From contig MEGH01000015.1 of the NCBI GenBank assembly GCA_001725415.1, forward strand, positions 1 to 64,000: a DNA stretch of 64,000 bases. The letters are read 5' to 3'. The stretch comes from Pseudonocardia sp. SCN 73-27 (GTDB lineage Bacteria; Actinomycetota; Actinomycetes; Mycobacteriales; Pseudonocardiaceae). Made by a program: the position numbers and the translations under genes. Each line of letters opens with the position of its first letter. Position 1 is the stretch's first letter. Below the pieces are notes generated by a model that was not told the DNA's origin, ran no database searches, and was given only the letters and a program-made list of their open reading frames with translations. Below, piece after piece: positions 11,629-19,905 of the stretch.

Positions 11629-12594
11629 GTGACCCGCTCGGCGGGGGTTCGCGACGGCGTGGGGTCCTCGCCGTTCGTCGACTTCGACCGCGACGCCTGG
11701 GCGCGGCTGGGCGCGACGACGCCGCTGCCGCTGACGGCCCACGAGCTGGAGCAGGTCCGCAGCCTCGGTGACTTCGTCGACCTCGACGAGGTCCGCCAGG
11801 TGTACCTGCCCCTGTCGCGGCTGCTCACCCTGCACGTCCAGGAGGGCGGGCGGCTCTACCGGGCATACCGCAACTTCCTCGGCGGCACGACGGCCCGCAC
11901 CCCGTTCGTCATCGGGATCGCCGGGTCGGTGTCGGTGGGCAAGTCGACGACCGCGCGTCTGCTGCGGCTGTTGCTCGCCCGCTGGCCCCAGCACCCCCGC
12001 GTCGAGCTGATCACCACCGACGGGTTCCTCTACCCCAACGCCGAGCTCGAACGACGCAACCTCATGCAGCGCAAGGGCTTCCCCGAGTCCTACGACCGGC
12101 GCGCGCTGCTGCGGTTCATCACCGAGATCAAAGCCGGCCGCCCCGAGGTCCACGCGCCGGTCTACTCCCACCTCGTCTACGACATCGTCGAGGGCGAGCG
12201 GACCGCCGTGCACAAGCCCGACATCCTCATCGTCGAGGGCCTCAACGTGCTGCAGCCGGCCCAGCCGAGCCTGTCGCGCGGCGGGGCGCTCGCGGTCAGT
12301 GACTTCATCGACTTCTCCGTCTACGTCGACGCCGCCACCGAGGACATCCGGCAGTGGTACGTCAACCGGTTCCTGCGCTTGCGGGAGACGGCGTTCCGGG
12401 ACCCGGCGTCGTACTTCCGCCGCTACGCCGCGCTCGACGAGCCCGCCGCGATCGAGCGGGCCCTGTCGATCTGGGCGGAGATCAACGGCCCCAACCTGGA
12501 GGAGAACATCCTGCCGACGCGGGGGCGGGCGAGCCTGGTGCTGCGCAAGGGACGCAACCACGCCGTGACCGGGATCCGGCTGCGGAAGGTCTGA
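11629..12594 (+). CDS. coaA: Type I pantothenate kinase
   Basis: This 321-residue cytosolic enzyme phosphorylates pantothenate, the first step of coenzyme A synthesis. The P-loop is [11 protein letters not shown] near residues 104-114, followed by [30 protein letters not shown] as a landmark near 130-165 and EGLNVLQ. The C-terminal [16 protein letters not shown] and the final RLRKV match mycobacterial CoaA. The GTG at 11629 is chosen because GGAGG at 11616-11620 gives correct spacing and the resulting N-terminus aligns with the family ([11 protein letters not shown]). Longer in-frame starts upstream would add non-family sequence. It stands alone between the divergent winged-helix gene and the MarR gene. 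Confidence 0.97.
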   Translation: MTRSAGVRDGVGSSPFVDFDRDAWARLGATTPLPLTAHELEQVRSLGDFVDLDEVRQVYLPLSRLLTLHVQEGGRLYRAYRNFLGGTTARTPFVIGIAGSVSVGKSTTARLLRLLLARWPQHPRVELITTDGFLYPNAELERRNLMQRKGFPESYDRRALLRFITEIKAGRPEVHAPVYSHLVYDIVEGERTAVHKPDILIVEGLNVLQPAQPSLSRGGALAVSDFIDFSVYVDAATEDIRQWYVNRFLRLRETAFRDPASYFRRYAALDEPAAIERALSIWAEINGPNLEENILPTRGRASLVLRKGRNHAVTGIRLRKV

Positions 12595-12664
12595 CGGGCA
12601 GGTCGCCGCACGTCACGGGCGAGCCGCCGTCGTCGGTAGTGGACGGTGCTGGCACGATGAACGG

Positions 12665-13207
12665 ATGCAAGGCGGTGCCGACGTGGCGAGCCCGGAGGTG
12701 ACGGGCGGCATGGACGAAGCTGACGAGATGCGCGCAGCCGAGGAGTCCCCGACACCCCTGGCAGCACGCCTCGGGCTCGTCGTGGGCCGGCTCAACCGGC
12801 GCATCCGCATCGACGGCCGGCAGTCGGTCCCGCCGCTGCAGCTGTCGACGTTGGTGACCGTCGAGCAGAACGGCCCGCTGCGCCTGTCCGACCTCGCCCG
12901 CCGTGAGGCCGTCACGGCGCCGACGATGAGCCGAGTCCTCACCGCGCTCGACGAGCAGGGCCTCGTGGTGCGCACCGTCGACCCCGACGACGCTCGCGGC
13001 GTGCTGATCACGTTGTCCGACAAGGGCGCCGGGGTGCTGTCGGAGGTGCGCAACCACCGCACCGCGCTGCTCGCCCGCCGCCTGCGCCGCCTCGACCCGG
13101 CCCAGGTGGCCGCGCTCACCGAGGCGCTGCCCGCGCTCGAGGCGCTGCTCGTCGACGACTCCGACGCCGGTGCCGCGGTCCGACCGGTCGGCCCGGACGG
13201 CCGCTGA
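12665..13207 (+). CDS. MarR-family transcriptional regulator
   Basis: This 180-residue protein has the MarR winged-helix fold: LQLSTLVTVEQNGPLRLSDLA, recognition helix AVTAPTMSRVLTALDEQG, and a wing with RTVDPDDARGVLITLS. The N-terminus is uncertain: ATG at 12665, GTG at 12683 and ATGs at 12710 and 12728 are all in frame. The domain itself starts around residue 30, so a shorter form is possible. No target gene is divergently placed; the following sequence is a gene remnant. The effector cannot be inferred. Such small MarR proteins usually repress an adjacent transporter or oxidoreductase, and that gene may be what has decayed downstream. Confidence 0.88.
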   Translation: MQGGADVASPEVTGGMDEADEMRAAEESPTPLAARLGLVVGRLNRRIRIDGRQSVPPLQLSTLVTVEQNGPLRLSDLARREAVTAPTMSRVLTALDEQGLVVRTVDPDDARGVLITLSDKGAGVLSEVRNHRTALLARRLRRLDPAQVAALTEALPALEALLVDDSDAGAAVRPVGPDGR

Positions 13208-13239
13208 CGTCGGCCGACGGGCCGGGCACGCTCGCAGCG

Positions 13240-13500
13240 TGCCCCGCCGAGCCGAGTACCGCGCTGCTGACCGAGGCCTACGACCTCGACGAGCCCACCG
13301 CGCCGGGAGGCCGAGCTCGCGTCCTGGCGCGCCGCGATCATGCGGGCGGTGGTGTCGGGGCGGGCCGAGCCGGTCCTGGAGCTCATGTGCGGCAGCCGCC
13401 CGGCGGCACCGGGTGCTCGAGGTGGAGACCGCCGCCGCCCGCCTCGACGGCGACGTCCTCGCCGTCGTCGCCGTCCTCGCCGTCGTCGCCCATCGCGCCC
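13240..13500 (+). pseudogene. Possible frameshifted remnant of an unrecognised gene
   Basis: Reading with two frame changes gives a plausible protein: STALLTEAYDLDEPTA, then EAELASWRAAIMRAVVSGR and PVLELM, then RVLEVETAAARLDGDVLAV followed by a short Val/Leu/Ala run. The first frame break lies near 13304 and the second near 13413. The amino-acid composition is coherent across both breaks, as in a real helical protein, but I do not recognise the family and no start or stop pair is intact. The piece sits between marR and the DUF427 gene. It could also be random GC-rich sequence. Confidence 0.3.
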
Positions 13501-13504
13501 GGGG

Positions 13505-14290
13505 TCAGTCGGCGACGACCGTCAGCTCCTCGTGGTCGAACGACAGCAGCCCGGCGATGCGCGCCGACTCGGGCAGCGGGTCCGGGTAGGTCCACGCGGC
13601 GTTCTCGAGGAGACGTCCGTCGGGCAGCCGCACCCCGCGGTAGGAGGCCTCGCCCTTGTAGGGACAGCGCGTGCGGGTCGGGCTCTCCTCCAGCGGCAGC
13701 ACCACGTCCTGCTCGCGCAGGTACCAGCGCCACGGCAGCCCGGTCTCGCACAGCAGCGTCGCGCTGTCGCTCTCGGCGACGACGACGTCGCCGCAGCGGA
13801 CCTGCACGTGCCGGCTCGTCGGCCGGATGTCGACGCGCGTGTACGGGTCGGTGAGGTGGGCGAACACCTGCTCGTCCTCGTCGAACCAGGCGTCGGCGGC
13901 ATTCCAGTACAGGGCGGCGCGCCCGGCAAGCCACGGCACCGCGGGCCGGGGGTCCGGGTAGGACCAGACGGCGTTCTCGACGACCCGGCCGCCCGCGCGC
14001 AACGAATGGTAGGAGGCGTCGCCCTTGAACGGGCAGAACGTCGTGTGGTCCGACGCCACGAGCACGTCCGGGTCCAGATCGGCGAACGGCACGTACAGCA
14101 CCGGGAGCAGCGCGGTCTCGTGCAGCAGCAGCCCGTCGCGGGTGTCGAGGACCGTGCGCCCGGCGAACTCCGCCCGGACCCGACGCTCGAAGGGGTGCGC
14201 GAGCAGCTTGTGCGGCGGGCCGGCGATCGCGTAGTTGACGGTGTCGGGCGCGGTCGGCGACAGCGGTCCCCAGGTGCGGGTCAGACCCAC
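13505..14290 (-). CDS. Double DUF427-domain protein
   Basis: This 261-residue protein contains two DUF427 units. The first (about 35-120) has DTRDGLLLHETALLPVLY, CPFKGDASYHSL and WSYPDP. The second (about 150-245) has ESDSATLLCETGLP, RYPYKGEASY-like TRCPYKGEASYRGV and WTYPDP. The matching C-P-[FY]-K-G-[DE]-A-S-Y and W-[ST]-Y-P-D-P motifs show the internal duplication directly. The GTG at 14288-14290 has AGGAG about 7 bases upstream. The family is widespread in actinobacteria and fungi, and its biochemical role is unknown. It is divergent from the kinase gene; three spaced half-sites (14301-14327) lie just upstream. Confidence 0.85.
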   Translation of the reverse strand: MGLTRTWGPLSPTAPDTVNYAIAGPPHKLLAHPFERRVRAEFAGRTVLDTRDGLLLHETALLPVLYVPFADLDPDVLVASDHTTFCPFKGDASYHSLRAGGRVVENAVWSYPDPRPAVPWLAGRAALYWNAADAWFDEDEQVFAHLTDPYTRVDIRPTSRHVQVRCGDVVVAESDSATLLCETGLPWRWYLREQDVVLPLEESPTRTRCPYKGEASYRGVRLPDGRLLENAAWTYPDPLPESARIAGLLSFDHEELTVVAD

Positions 14291-14300
14291 GGGAGCTCCT

Positions 14301-14327
14301 TCGGCGAATCTCGCCGAGGTTCGGCGA
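14301..14327. promoter_or_regulatory. Three phased half-sites (candidate operator) upstream of the DUF427 gene
   Basis: TCGGCGA (14301-14307), its reverse complement TCGCCGA (14311-14317) and TCGGCGA again (14321-14327) are spaced at exactly 10 bases, one helical turn. The first two form a perfect 17-base inverted repeat around ATC. The array lies ~11 bases upstream of the DUF427 start. This arrangement is typical of a multimeric repressor site; the binding protein is unknown. Confidence 0.4.
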
Positions 14328-14522
14328 GGGGCGCCTCCAGCCTGCACCCCCGGCGGGTGTCGCGCCCCTCCACGCCGAGCTCGGCACGCACCGCCGCACG
14401 GGTCGTCGCACGCCAGACCCCCACTGACGGGTACGGCCGCGGATGCCACGGCGTACGGTGCGCCGCGCCCGCCCCTGCGCCTGACATAGTGGACGGGACG
14501 GACCGGGGGAAGGCAGGGAGTC

Positions 14523-16301
14523 GTGGACACGCTGGCCGCGCTTCTGGCCGGGTTGCTCAACAACCTGCGCAGCATCGGTCCCGACGTGTGCCCAGGCCCG
14601 TGGGCGTGGGCCACCACCGTCCTCGGCATCGCCGTCGGGCTGCTGCCCACCGTCGGCACCGTCGGCGTCGCGCTCTGGCGCAAGCGCATCGGCTCCCGCT
14701 ACAACGCTGCCCAGGGCGGCGCCCTCGCGCTCATCGGTGTCGTCACCGCCGGGCTGCTGCCGCTGCTCGCGTTCGCCGCCGTCGGGCAGGTGTTCTCCGC
14801 CGCCGCGGCCGGTGGCGGCGTCCCCGGGCTCACCACCGCCCAGGTCCGCAACCTCGGCACCCAGGTGTGTGTGGCAGGTGCGCAGTCGAAGTACCTCGGC
14901 GCCGGGTCGGTCGGCGACGCCTTCGACCCGTCCGATCCCGTCGCGCTCGGGCTCGCGGTGCTCCTGCTCGTCGTCGTCCCCATCGTCGCGACGCTGTTCG
15001 TGCTGGCCCAGATCCGGCTCGCGCTGCGCCGCGGGCCCGCGTGGCCGTCGCGGTTCTTCTGGCTGCCGTTCCTCGCCCTCGGGCTGGTCACCGTCGGCAC
15101 CCCGGCCGGGTCGTCGGAGCACCTGTGGATCGGGGTGAGCATCGGCGCGTTCGTCGGCATCGTGCTCACCGCCATGGTCGGGACGCCACGGCCCGAGGTC
15201 GTCGCCCGCTCGCTGAACCCGGGACCGGCCGCCGACCGGCGCAGCACGGCGACCCGCGGGGCGCAGCCCGTCCCGGCGCAGCGCCACGACCCGGCCCCGC
15301 AGTCCCGGCCGGTGCAGCCGCCCGTCCGGCCGCCGTCGACGCAGACCCGCGTCCCGCCGCCGCGCACCCTGGTCGCGCCCGCCCCCACCGGCGGCGCGCC
15401 CGTGCCGCCGCCCGCGTTCCCCGCGGCCGCCGTGCAACGCCCCGTGCGGGGCAACCGGTTCTCCCCGATCCGGCGCATCGGCGCCGGCGGGTTCGGCCGG
15501 GTCGTCCTGGCCCACGACGCCAAGCTCGGGATGACCGTCGCCCTCAAGGCCGCGCACGCGCCCGACGCCGAGACCGAGGAACGCATCCGCCGCGAGGCCG
15601 CTGCGCTCGCCGCGGTGCGCCACCCCAACTGCGTGCGCATCCTCGACCTCGTCCACGCCCGCAGCGACCCGGGCCTGGCCGGGCTCGACGGCATGGTCAT
15701 CGTCATGGAGTACGTGCAGGGCTCGTCGCTGGGTGAGCTGGTGCAGCAGCGCGGCCCGCTCGACGACGTCGCCGCCGCCCGCGTGTGGTCCGGGGTCGCC
15801 GGGGCCCTGCACGCCGCCCACACCCGCGGCGTGCTGCACCGCGACGTCAAGCCCGGCAACGTCATCGTCGACCCGGCGGGCATCGCCCACCTCATCGACT
15901 TCGGCATCGCCCGCCGCACCGGCGACGCCACCCTCACCATGGCCGGCTACGTCCTCGGCACGCCCGACTACCTGGCGCCCGAGGTCGCCGGCGGCAAGAA
16001 GGCGAGCCCGGCGTCCGACTGCTGGCAGCTCGCCGCGACCGTGTCGTACGCGTTGGCCGGGTTCCCGCCCCGCGGCGGCCACCCCGACGCGGTGTCGGGC
16101 CTGCGCGCCGCCGCGGCCGGGGCCAAGCTCACCCACCTCCCGCGGCGCAGCGCGCACCTGTCGCTGCTCAAGTCCGCGATGCGCAACGAGCCGGCAAAGC
16201 GTCCCGACCTGCCGACGATTCAGCGCGGCCTCGACGACTGGCTGCGTCGCCACGGCGGCGCCACCACGGGCGCGGTGACAGCCGGCACCGGCCGGCGCTG
16301 A
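14523..16301 (+). CDS. Membrane Ser/Thr protein kinase with N-terminal membrane domain and C-terminal kinase
   Basis: This 592-residue protein has about four or five hydrophobic segments in the first ~225 residues (about 28-52, 65-90, 140-165, 178-195, 200-220), a Pro/Arg-rich linker (about 230-308), and a eukaryotic-type kinase domain (about 310-590). Kinase motifs are complete: GAGGFGRVV P-loop, VALK (ATP lysine), HRDVKPGN catalytic loop, DFGIA metal-binding, GTPDYLAPE activation segment. The typical actinobacterial PknB layout is the reverse: kinase first, one TM, extracellular sensor last. Two cysteines (in DVCPG and TQVCV) lie in predicted non-cytoplasmic loops. GTG start. Upstream is divergent; downstream TauE converges with only one base between the genes. 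Substrates are unknown. Confidence 0.9.
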   Translation: MDTLAALLAGLLNNLRSIGPDVCPGPWAWATTVLGIAVGLLPTVGTVGVALWRKRIGSRYNAAQGGALALIGVVTAGLLPLLAFAAVGQVFSAAAAGGGVPGLTTAQVRNLGTQVCVAGAQSKYLGAGSVGDAFDPSDPVALGLAVLLLVVVPIVATLFVLAQIRLALRRGPAWPSRFFWLPFLALGLVTVGTPAGSSEHLWIGVSIGAFVGIVLTAMVGTPRPEVVARSLNPGPAADRRSTATRGAQPVPAQRHDPAPQSRPVQPPVRPPSTQTRVPPPRTLVAPAPTGGAPVPPPAFPAAAVQRPVRGNRFSPIRRIGAGGFGRVVLAHDAKLGMTVALKAAHAPDAETEERIRREAAALAAVRHPNCVRILDLVHARSDPGLAGLDGMVIVMEYVQGSSLGELVQQRGPLDDVAAARVWSGVAGALHAAHTRGVLHRDVKPGNVIVDPAGIAHLIDFGIARRTGDATLTMAGYVLGTPDYLAPEVAGGKKASPASDCWQLAATVSYALAGFPPRGGHPDAVSGLRAAAAGAKLTHLPRRSAHLSLLKSAMRNEPAKRPDLPTIQRGLDDWLRRHGGATTGAVTAGTGRR

Positions 16302-16302
16302 G

Positions 16303-17067
16303 TCAGAAGGCGTCGATCGCCAGCTTGACCGCGAGTCCGATGCCGGCCAGACCGATCGCGGTGCGCAGCAACGTCGTCGGAATGCGACGGGCCAGCGCCG
16401 GACCCACCCACGACCCGGCCAGCACACCGACCGCCATCGGCGCCACCGCGGCCCAGCGGACGTCGCCGAGGAACGCGAAGGCGATCGCCGCCGTCCCGTT
16501 GGACAACCCCAGCAGCGCGTTCTTGAGCCCGTTGGCCTGCAGCAGCGACACCGGCAGCCCGATCAGCAGCAACGCCAGGATCAGCACGCCCGCCGCGGCC
16601 CCGAAGTAGCCGCCGTAGACGCCGACCAGCCCGATCCCCGCCAGCACCAGCACCCGGGAGCGGCGCGACGGCTCCACGCCCGCCTCGGAGGCGACGGCCG
16701 CGCTGATCCGCGGCTGCAGCAGCAACAGCGCCGACGCCACGGCCACCAGGAACGGCACCACCTTCTCGAACCCGCCCGGTGGGGTGAGGAACAGCAGCCC
16801 CGCCCCGAGCGCACCCCCGCCGACGACGATCGGCGCCATCGTCCGCACCCGGTGGCCCTGGCCGGCGAGCTCCGGACGTGACCCTGCCACCGACCCGATC
16901 GTGCTCGCCATGAGCGCCACCGTGTTCGTCATGTTCGCGGTCGTCGGTGGCAGCCCCACGGCGAGCAGAGCCGGGTAGGAGAACAGCGACGCGAGCCCGG
17001 CCATCGACCCGGACAGCCCCGCCCCGACACCGGCGACGAGCAACAGCAGCAGGTCGCCGACGCTCAC
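16303..17067 (-). CDS. TauE/SafE-family membrane permease
   Basis: This 254-residue polytopic membrane protein has about eight hydrophobic segments. Family landmarks are GAGLSGSMAGLASLFSYPAL at the N-terminus, PTTANMTNTVAL, GVYGGYFGAAAGVLIL at the start of the second half and NGLKNALLGLSNGTAAIAF. The two halves carry similar glycine-rich segments, as in the TauE/SafE/TSUP fold. Members export or import small organic sulfonates, sulfite or organic acids; the substrate here cannot be read. GTG start at 17067. It ends next to the kinase gene and is divergent from the lipoprotein gene, with 158 bp between. Confidence 0.87.
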   Translation of the reverse strand: MSVGDLLLLLVAGVGAGLSGSMAGLASLFSYPALLAVGLPPTTANMTNTVALMASTIGSVAGSRPELAGQGHRVRTMAPIVVGGGALGAGLLFLTPPGGFEKVVPFLVAVASALLLLQPRISAAVASEAGVEPSRRSRVLVLAGIGLVGVYGGYFGAAAGVLILALLLIGLPVSLLQANGLKNALLGLSNGTAAIAFAFLGDVRWAAVAPMAVGVLAGSWVGPALARRIPTTLLRTAIGLAGIGLAVKLAIDAF

Positions 17068-17225
17068 GACCGCCGACCCTAACCCCCGGTGAGTACGCTG
17101 CGCCGGGACCGGTCGGACGATCATGTACTGCGATGTTCGGCCCAACCGTCCGACGTTCTGGAGCAACCCTTCGTCGCGCCGAGCGTCGTTGTAGGTGACG
17201 GACGATCACACGGGGGAGATCGAAA

Positions 17226-17870
17226 ATGCGTAAGCGCCACAGGCGAATCGGGATATTCCTCGCAGTCTGCGCAGGCGCGGCCGTGCTCGCGGGATGTTCC
17301 GGCGGCACCGACGAGGTCAACGGTGGCACACCCGCCGCGACGACGGCGCCGCCGACAGCGTCGGCGAGCACCACCGCGGGGACGACGCCCGTCGCCGACT
17401 CCGGGAGCGGAACCGGGAGCCGGGCCGACGGGGGCGGCACGGGCGGGGTGCCGCGCTGCACCTCGGCGGAGCTGTCCCTGACGCTCGGGCAGGGGGACGC
17501 CGGCGCCGGATCGGTGTACCGGCCGCTCGTCTTCACCAACAAGGGCACGCGCACGTGCGAGCTGACGGGCTTCCCGGGCGTCTCCTACGTGGCGGGCGAC
17601 GACGGGCACCAGGTCGGCCCGGCCGCGGTGATGAACGGGCCGCACGGGCCGGAGATCGCGATGGCGCCGGGCAGGTCGTCACAGGCGCAGGTGCAGTTCG
17701 TGCAGGTCGCCAACTTCGACGCGGCCGTCTGCAAGCCGACCGCGGTGCGTGGCCTGCGGGTCTACCCGCCGGGGGAGACCGCGTCGATGTTCGTGCCGAT
17801 GGACGGCACGGGCTGCGCCGGCAACCCTCCGGGCCCGCAGCTGTCCGTCCGGACGATGACCGCGGCCTGA
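17226..17870 (+). CDS. DUF4232-domain lipoprotein
   Basis: This 214-residue exported lipoprotein has a basic N-terminus (MRKRHRRIG), a hydrophobic segment and a lipobox LAGC at residues 21-24, so the lipidated cysteine is Cys24. A Thr/Ala/Gly-rich linker (about 27-75) precedes a DUF4232 domain (about 76-210) with PRCTSAEL, VFTNKGTRTCELTGFPGVSYV and a late cysteine pair (VCKPTAV, GTGCAGNPP). Four cysteines probably form two disulfides outside the cell. DUF4232 proteins are common in actinomycetes and have no assigned function. ATG start at 17226, with GGGGGAGA upstream. Possibly followed by the hydrolase gene in one message (73 bp gap). Confidence 0.88.
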   Translation: MRKRHRRIGIFLAVCAGAAVLAGCSGGTDEVNGGTPAATTAPPTASASTTAGTTPVADSGSGTGSRADGGGTGGVPRCTSAELSLTLGQGDAGAGSVYRPLVFTNKGTRTCELTGFPGVSYVAGDDGHQVGPAAVMNGPHGPEIAMAPGRSSQAQVQFVQVANFDAAVCKPTAVRGLRVYPPGETASMFVPMDGTGCAGNPPGPQLSVRTMTAA

Positions 17871-17943
17871 CCGATGAGTCCGGGGCCCTCCCGTCGTCGT
17901 ACCCGGTGACAGCGGCGGTACGGCGACGGTGAGGAGCACCGAG

Positions 17944-18675
17944 ATGACCGACGACACGCGCACGACGTTCGTGCTGGTCCCCGGCGCGGGCGGCGAGGCA
18001 TGGTTCTGGCATCTGCTGGAGCCGGAGCTCCGGGCTCTCGGTCACGACACGGTGGCCGTCGACCTCCCCGCCGGCGACGAGCGGGCGGGCCTCGACGAGT
18101 ACGCCGCGGTCGTGCTGGCGGCGTTCCCGCCGGCGGGTGGGCGAACCGTCGTCGTCGGGCAGTCGATGGGCGGGCTGACCGCCACGCTCGTGGCGTCGTG
18201 CGCACCCGTCGACATGCTGGTCCTGCTCAACGCGATGGTGCCGCGGCCGGGGGAGACGCCCGAGGAGTGGTGGGAGAACACCGGCTTCGAGGCCGCCCGG
18301 GAGGCCGAGGCGGCCCGGCACGGAGACGATCCCGGCGACATCATGGCCGCGTTCTTCCACGACGTGCCCGACGCGGTGCGGGTGGCGGCGCAGGAGCGCG
18401 GCGACCCGGAGCAGACCATGACGCCGTTCGTGCTGCCGTGGCCGCTCGACGCCTGGCCGGACGTGCCCACGCGGTTCCTGCAGGGCCGCGACGACCGGTT
18501 CTTCCCGCTGGCGTTCCAGCAGGCCCAGGTCGCCGACCGGCTCGGCATCGCGGTCGACGAGATGCCGGGGGGTCATCTCGTCGCCCTCAGCCGCCCGGCC
18601 GAGCTGGCCGCACGGCTCGACGCCTACGCCGCCGAGCTCACCGACCCGGTGCGGTCCGCTCGAACACCGTCCTGA
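17944..18675 (+). CDS. Alpha/beta-fold hydrolase
   Basis: This 243-residue hydrolase starts with FVLVPGAGGEAWFWHLLEPEL (oxyanion region, esterase EstC-like) and has the nucleophile elbow VVGQSMGG, an acidic segment GRDDRFFP, and the catalytic histidine in MPGGHLVALSRPAEL. Length and order suit the small esterase subgroup that includes salicylate-esterase-like proteins. The ATG at 17944 is preferred over GTG 17929 because GAGGAG lies in the right place upstream. No signal peptide, so probably cytosolic. A substrate cannot be given. It follows the lipoprotein gene and precedes an HxlR regulator. Confidence 0.88.
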   Translation: MTDDTRTTFVLVPGAGGEAWFWHLLEPELRALGHDTVAVDLPAGDERAGLDEYAAVVLAAFPPAGGRTVVVGQSMGGLTATLVASCAPVDMLVLLNAMVPRPGETPEEWWENTGFEAAREAEAARHGDDPGDIMAAFFHDVPDAVRVAAQERGDPEQTMTPFVLPWPLDAWPDVPTRFLQGRDDRFFPLAFQQAQVADRLGIAVDEMPGGHLVALSRPAELAARLDAYAAELTDPVRSARTPS

Positions 18676-18731
18676 CCTGCGGTGTCGGCACCGGCGGCCG
18701 ACGGCACAGCGGTGCTAGCGTGAGAACCGAC

Positions 18732-19109
18732 ATGGCCGACCATCCGGGCATCGACGCCACTCAGACCGCCTGCGTCCGGGCCGACGCGGCCCTCGGTCGT
18801 GCATTCGCGTTCCTCGGCAAGCGCTGGAACGCCGTGCTGCTGCGGGCGCTGCAGAGCGGGCCCGCGGGGTTCCGCGAGCTCGCCCGCGAGGTCTGCGGGA
18901 TCAGCGACTCGGTGCTGTCGGACCGGCTCGCCGACCTCGCCGAGGCCGGCCTGATCGTGCGCACGGTGAGCGCGGGGCCGCCGGTGTCGGTGTCCTACGC
19001 CCTCACCGCGCGCGGTGAGGCGCTCATGCCCGCACTCGCGCAGATCTCGCGGTGGGCGCAGGAGCACCTGCCCCCGGAACCCGTCGACGGGGTGCTCAGG
19101 CCCAGCTGA
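18732..19109 (+). CDS. HxlR-family transcriptional regulator
   Basis: This 125-residue winged-helix regulator has family hallmarks LGKRWNAVLLRALQSGPAGFRELA, ISDSVLSDRLADLAEAGLI and the wing SVSYALTARGEAL. A cysteine early in the chain (TACVRADAA) is in the place used by redox-sensing HxlR proteins, which hints at thiol or quinone/aldehyde sensing; that is inference. The ATG at 18732 gives a standard length; an in-frame GTG a few codons earlier is possible. Its 3' end overlaps the convergent nitroreductase gene by 14 bp. HxlR genes are usually next to the reductase they control, so the nitroreductase is the likely target. Confidence 0.9.
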   Translation: MADHPGIDATQTACVRADAALGRAFAFLGKRWNAVLLRALQSGPAGFRELAREVCGISDSVLSDRLADLAEAGLIVRTVSAGPPVSVSYALTARGEALMPALAQISRWAQEHLPPEPVDGVLRPS

Positions 19110-19728
19110 CGACGTCGTCGTGCGCGAGGCGGGGGAGCCGGTCGAACCACGGGTTCTCACCGGGCAGGCCCAGGTTCACGACGAGCAGCGTGCGGTAGCG
19201 GCCGCCCGGGAAGAACTCGGCGGTCACGGCGTCGGCGTCGAAGCCGGCCATCGGGCCGGTCGCGAGGCCGTGGGCGCGGGCGGCGAGCAGGAAGTACGCC
19301 GACTGCAGGGTGGCATTGAAGCGCGCCATCGACTCCCGGCCCTCGACGCCGGCGGCGTCGAAGTTGGCCTTCATCTCCGGGCGGACCGGGAAGGTCTGCT
19401 CGGTGAACTCGTGGAAGTCGACGTCGGCGGCCAGCAGGGCGACGACGGGCGCGGCCTCGGTCTTGGCGCGGTTGCCCTCGTTGAGCAGCGGCAGCAGCCG
19501 TGCCTTCCCCTCGGCGCTGCGCACGAACGTCACGCGCAGCGGCTGGGTGTTGGCCGCGGTCGGCGGCCACTTCGCCAGCTCCCAGACCGCGGCGAGGGTC
19601 TCGTCGGACACAGGGTCGGGGGCGAAGCTGTTCGCGGTGCGCGCATCGGTGAACAGGAGGGCACGCGCGTCCTCGTCGAGGACGGGGAGCATGGCGCCGG
19701 ACACGGGAGCGTCCTGGAGTGCGGTCAT
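19096..19728 (-). CDS. Nitroreductase-family protein, malonic semialdehyde reductase (RutE)-like
   Basis: This 210-residue flavin oxidoreductase matches the RutE/YdfN subgroup: ALLFTDARTANSFAPDPVSDETL, WPPTAANTQPLRVTFVRS, and the C-terminal GPMAGFDADAVTAEFF and LLVVNLG. In E. coli RutE reduces malonic semialdehyde; related proteins act on nitro compounds and quinones. FMN binding is family knowledge. The ATG at 19728 gives the family N-terminus; an in-frame extension upstream to 19788 reads into remnant sequence and is rejected. Convergent with the HxlR gene (14 bp overlap) and directly downstream of an alpha/beta-hydrolase remnant. The rest of a uracil-degradation operon is absent, so the physiological substrate is open. 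Confidence 0.85.
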   Translation of the reverse strand: MTALQDAPVSGAMLPVLDEDARALLFTDARTANSFAPDPVSDETLAAVWELAKWPPTAANTQPLRVTFVRSAEGKARLLPLLNEGNRAKTEAAPVVALLAADVDFHEFTEQTFPVRPEMKANFDAAGVEGRESMARFNATLQSAYFLLAARAHGLATGPMAGFDADAVTAEFFPGGRYRTLLVVNLGLPGENPWFDRLPRLAHDDVVSWA

Positions 19729-19784
19729 GGTCCCTGCAAGCTCAATCACCACTTCGAAATTCCTAGCAGCCCCGGTGCAGTGAG

Positions 19785-19892
19785 TCACCGGACAGGTGGG
19801 AACCCGTGCAGCAGCACCACGACCGGGCCGCCGTCGGGGCCGGCGACCCGCACGTCGAACACGAGCCCCGCGCGGGCCACCTCGAGCTGCAC
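19785..19892 (-). pseudogene. N-terminal remnant of an alpha/beta hydrolase
   Basis: A GTG at 19890-19892 opens a 35-codon frame reading VQLEVARAGLVFDVRVAGP and continuing to VVVLLHGFP, the first strand and oxyanion motif (HGFP) of an alpha/beta hydrolase. It stops at a TGA (19785-19787) three residues later. The remaining ~220 residues are missing, and the nitroreductase gene starts 57 bp further on. This looks like a deletion that removed most of a hydrolase gene. It could conceivably be translated as a leader peptide. Confidence 0.6.
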
Positions 19893-19905
19893 CGGCCCAG
19901 CATCC

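Noticed and set aside
17098-17155. GTCGGACG / CGTCCGAC pair between the TauE and lipoprotein genes
   Set aside because: Eight-base arms with a 27-base spacer and no second copy; compatible with chance in a GC-rich divergent promoter region.
19729-19788. N-terminal extension of the nitroreductase to 19788
   Set aside because: The extra 20 residues do not match the family and include remnant hydrolase sequence; the ATG at 19728 fits the family start.
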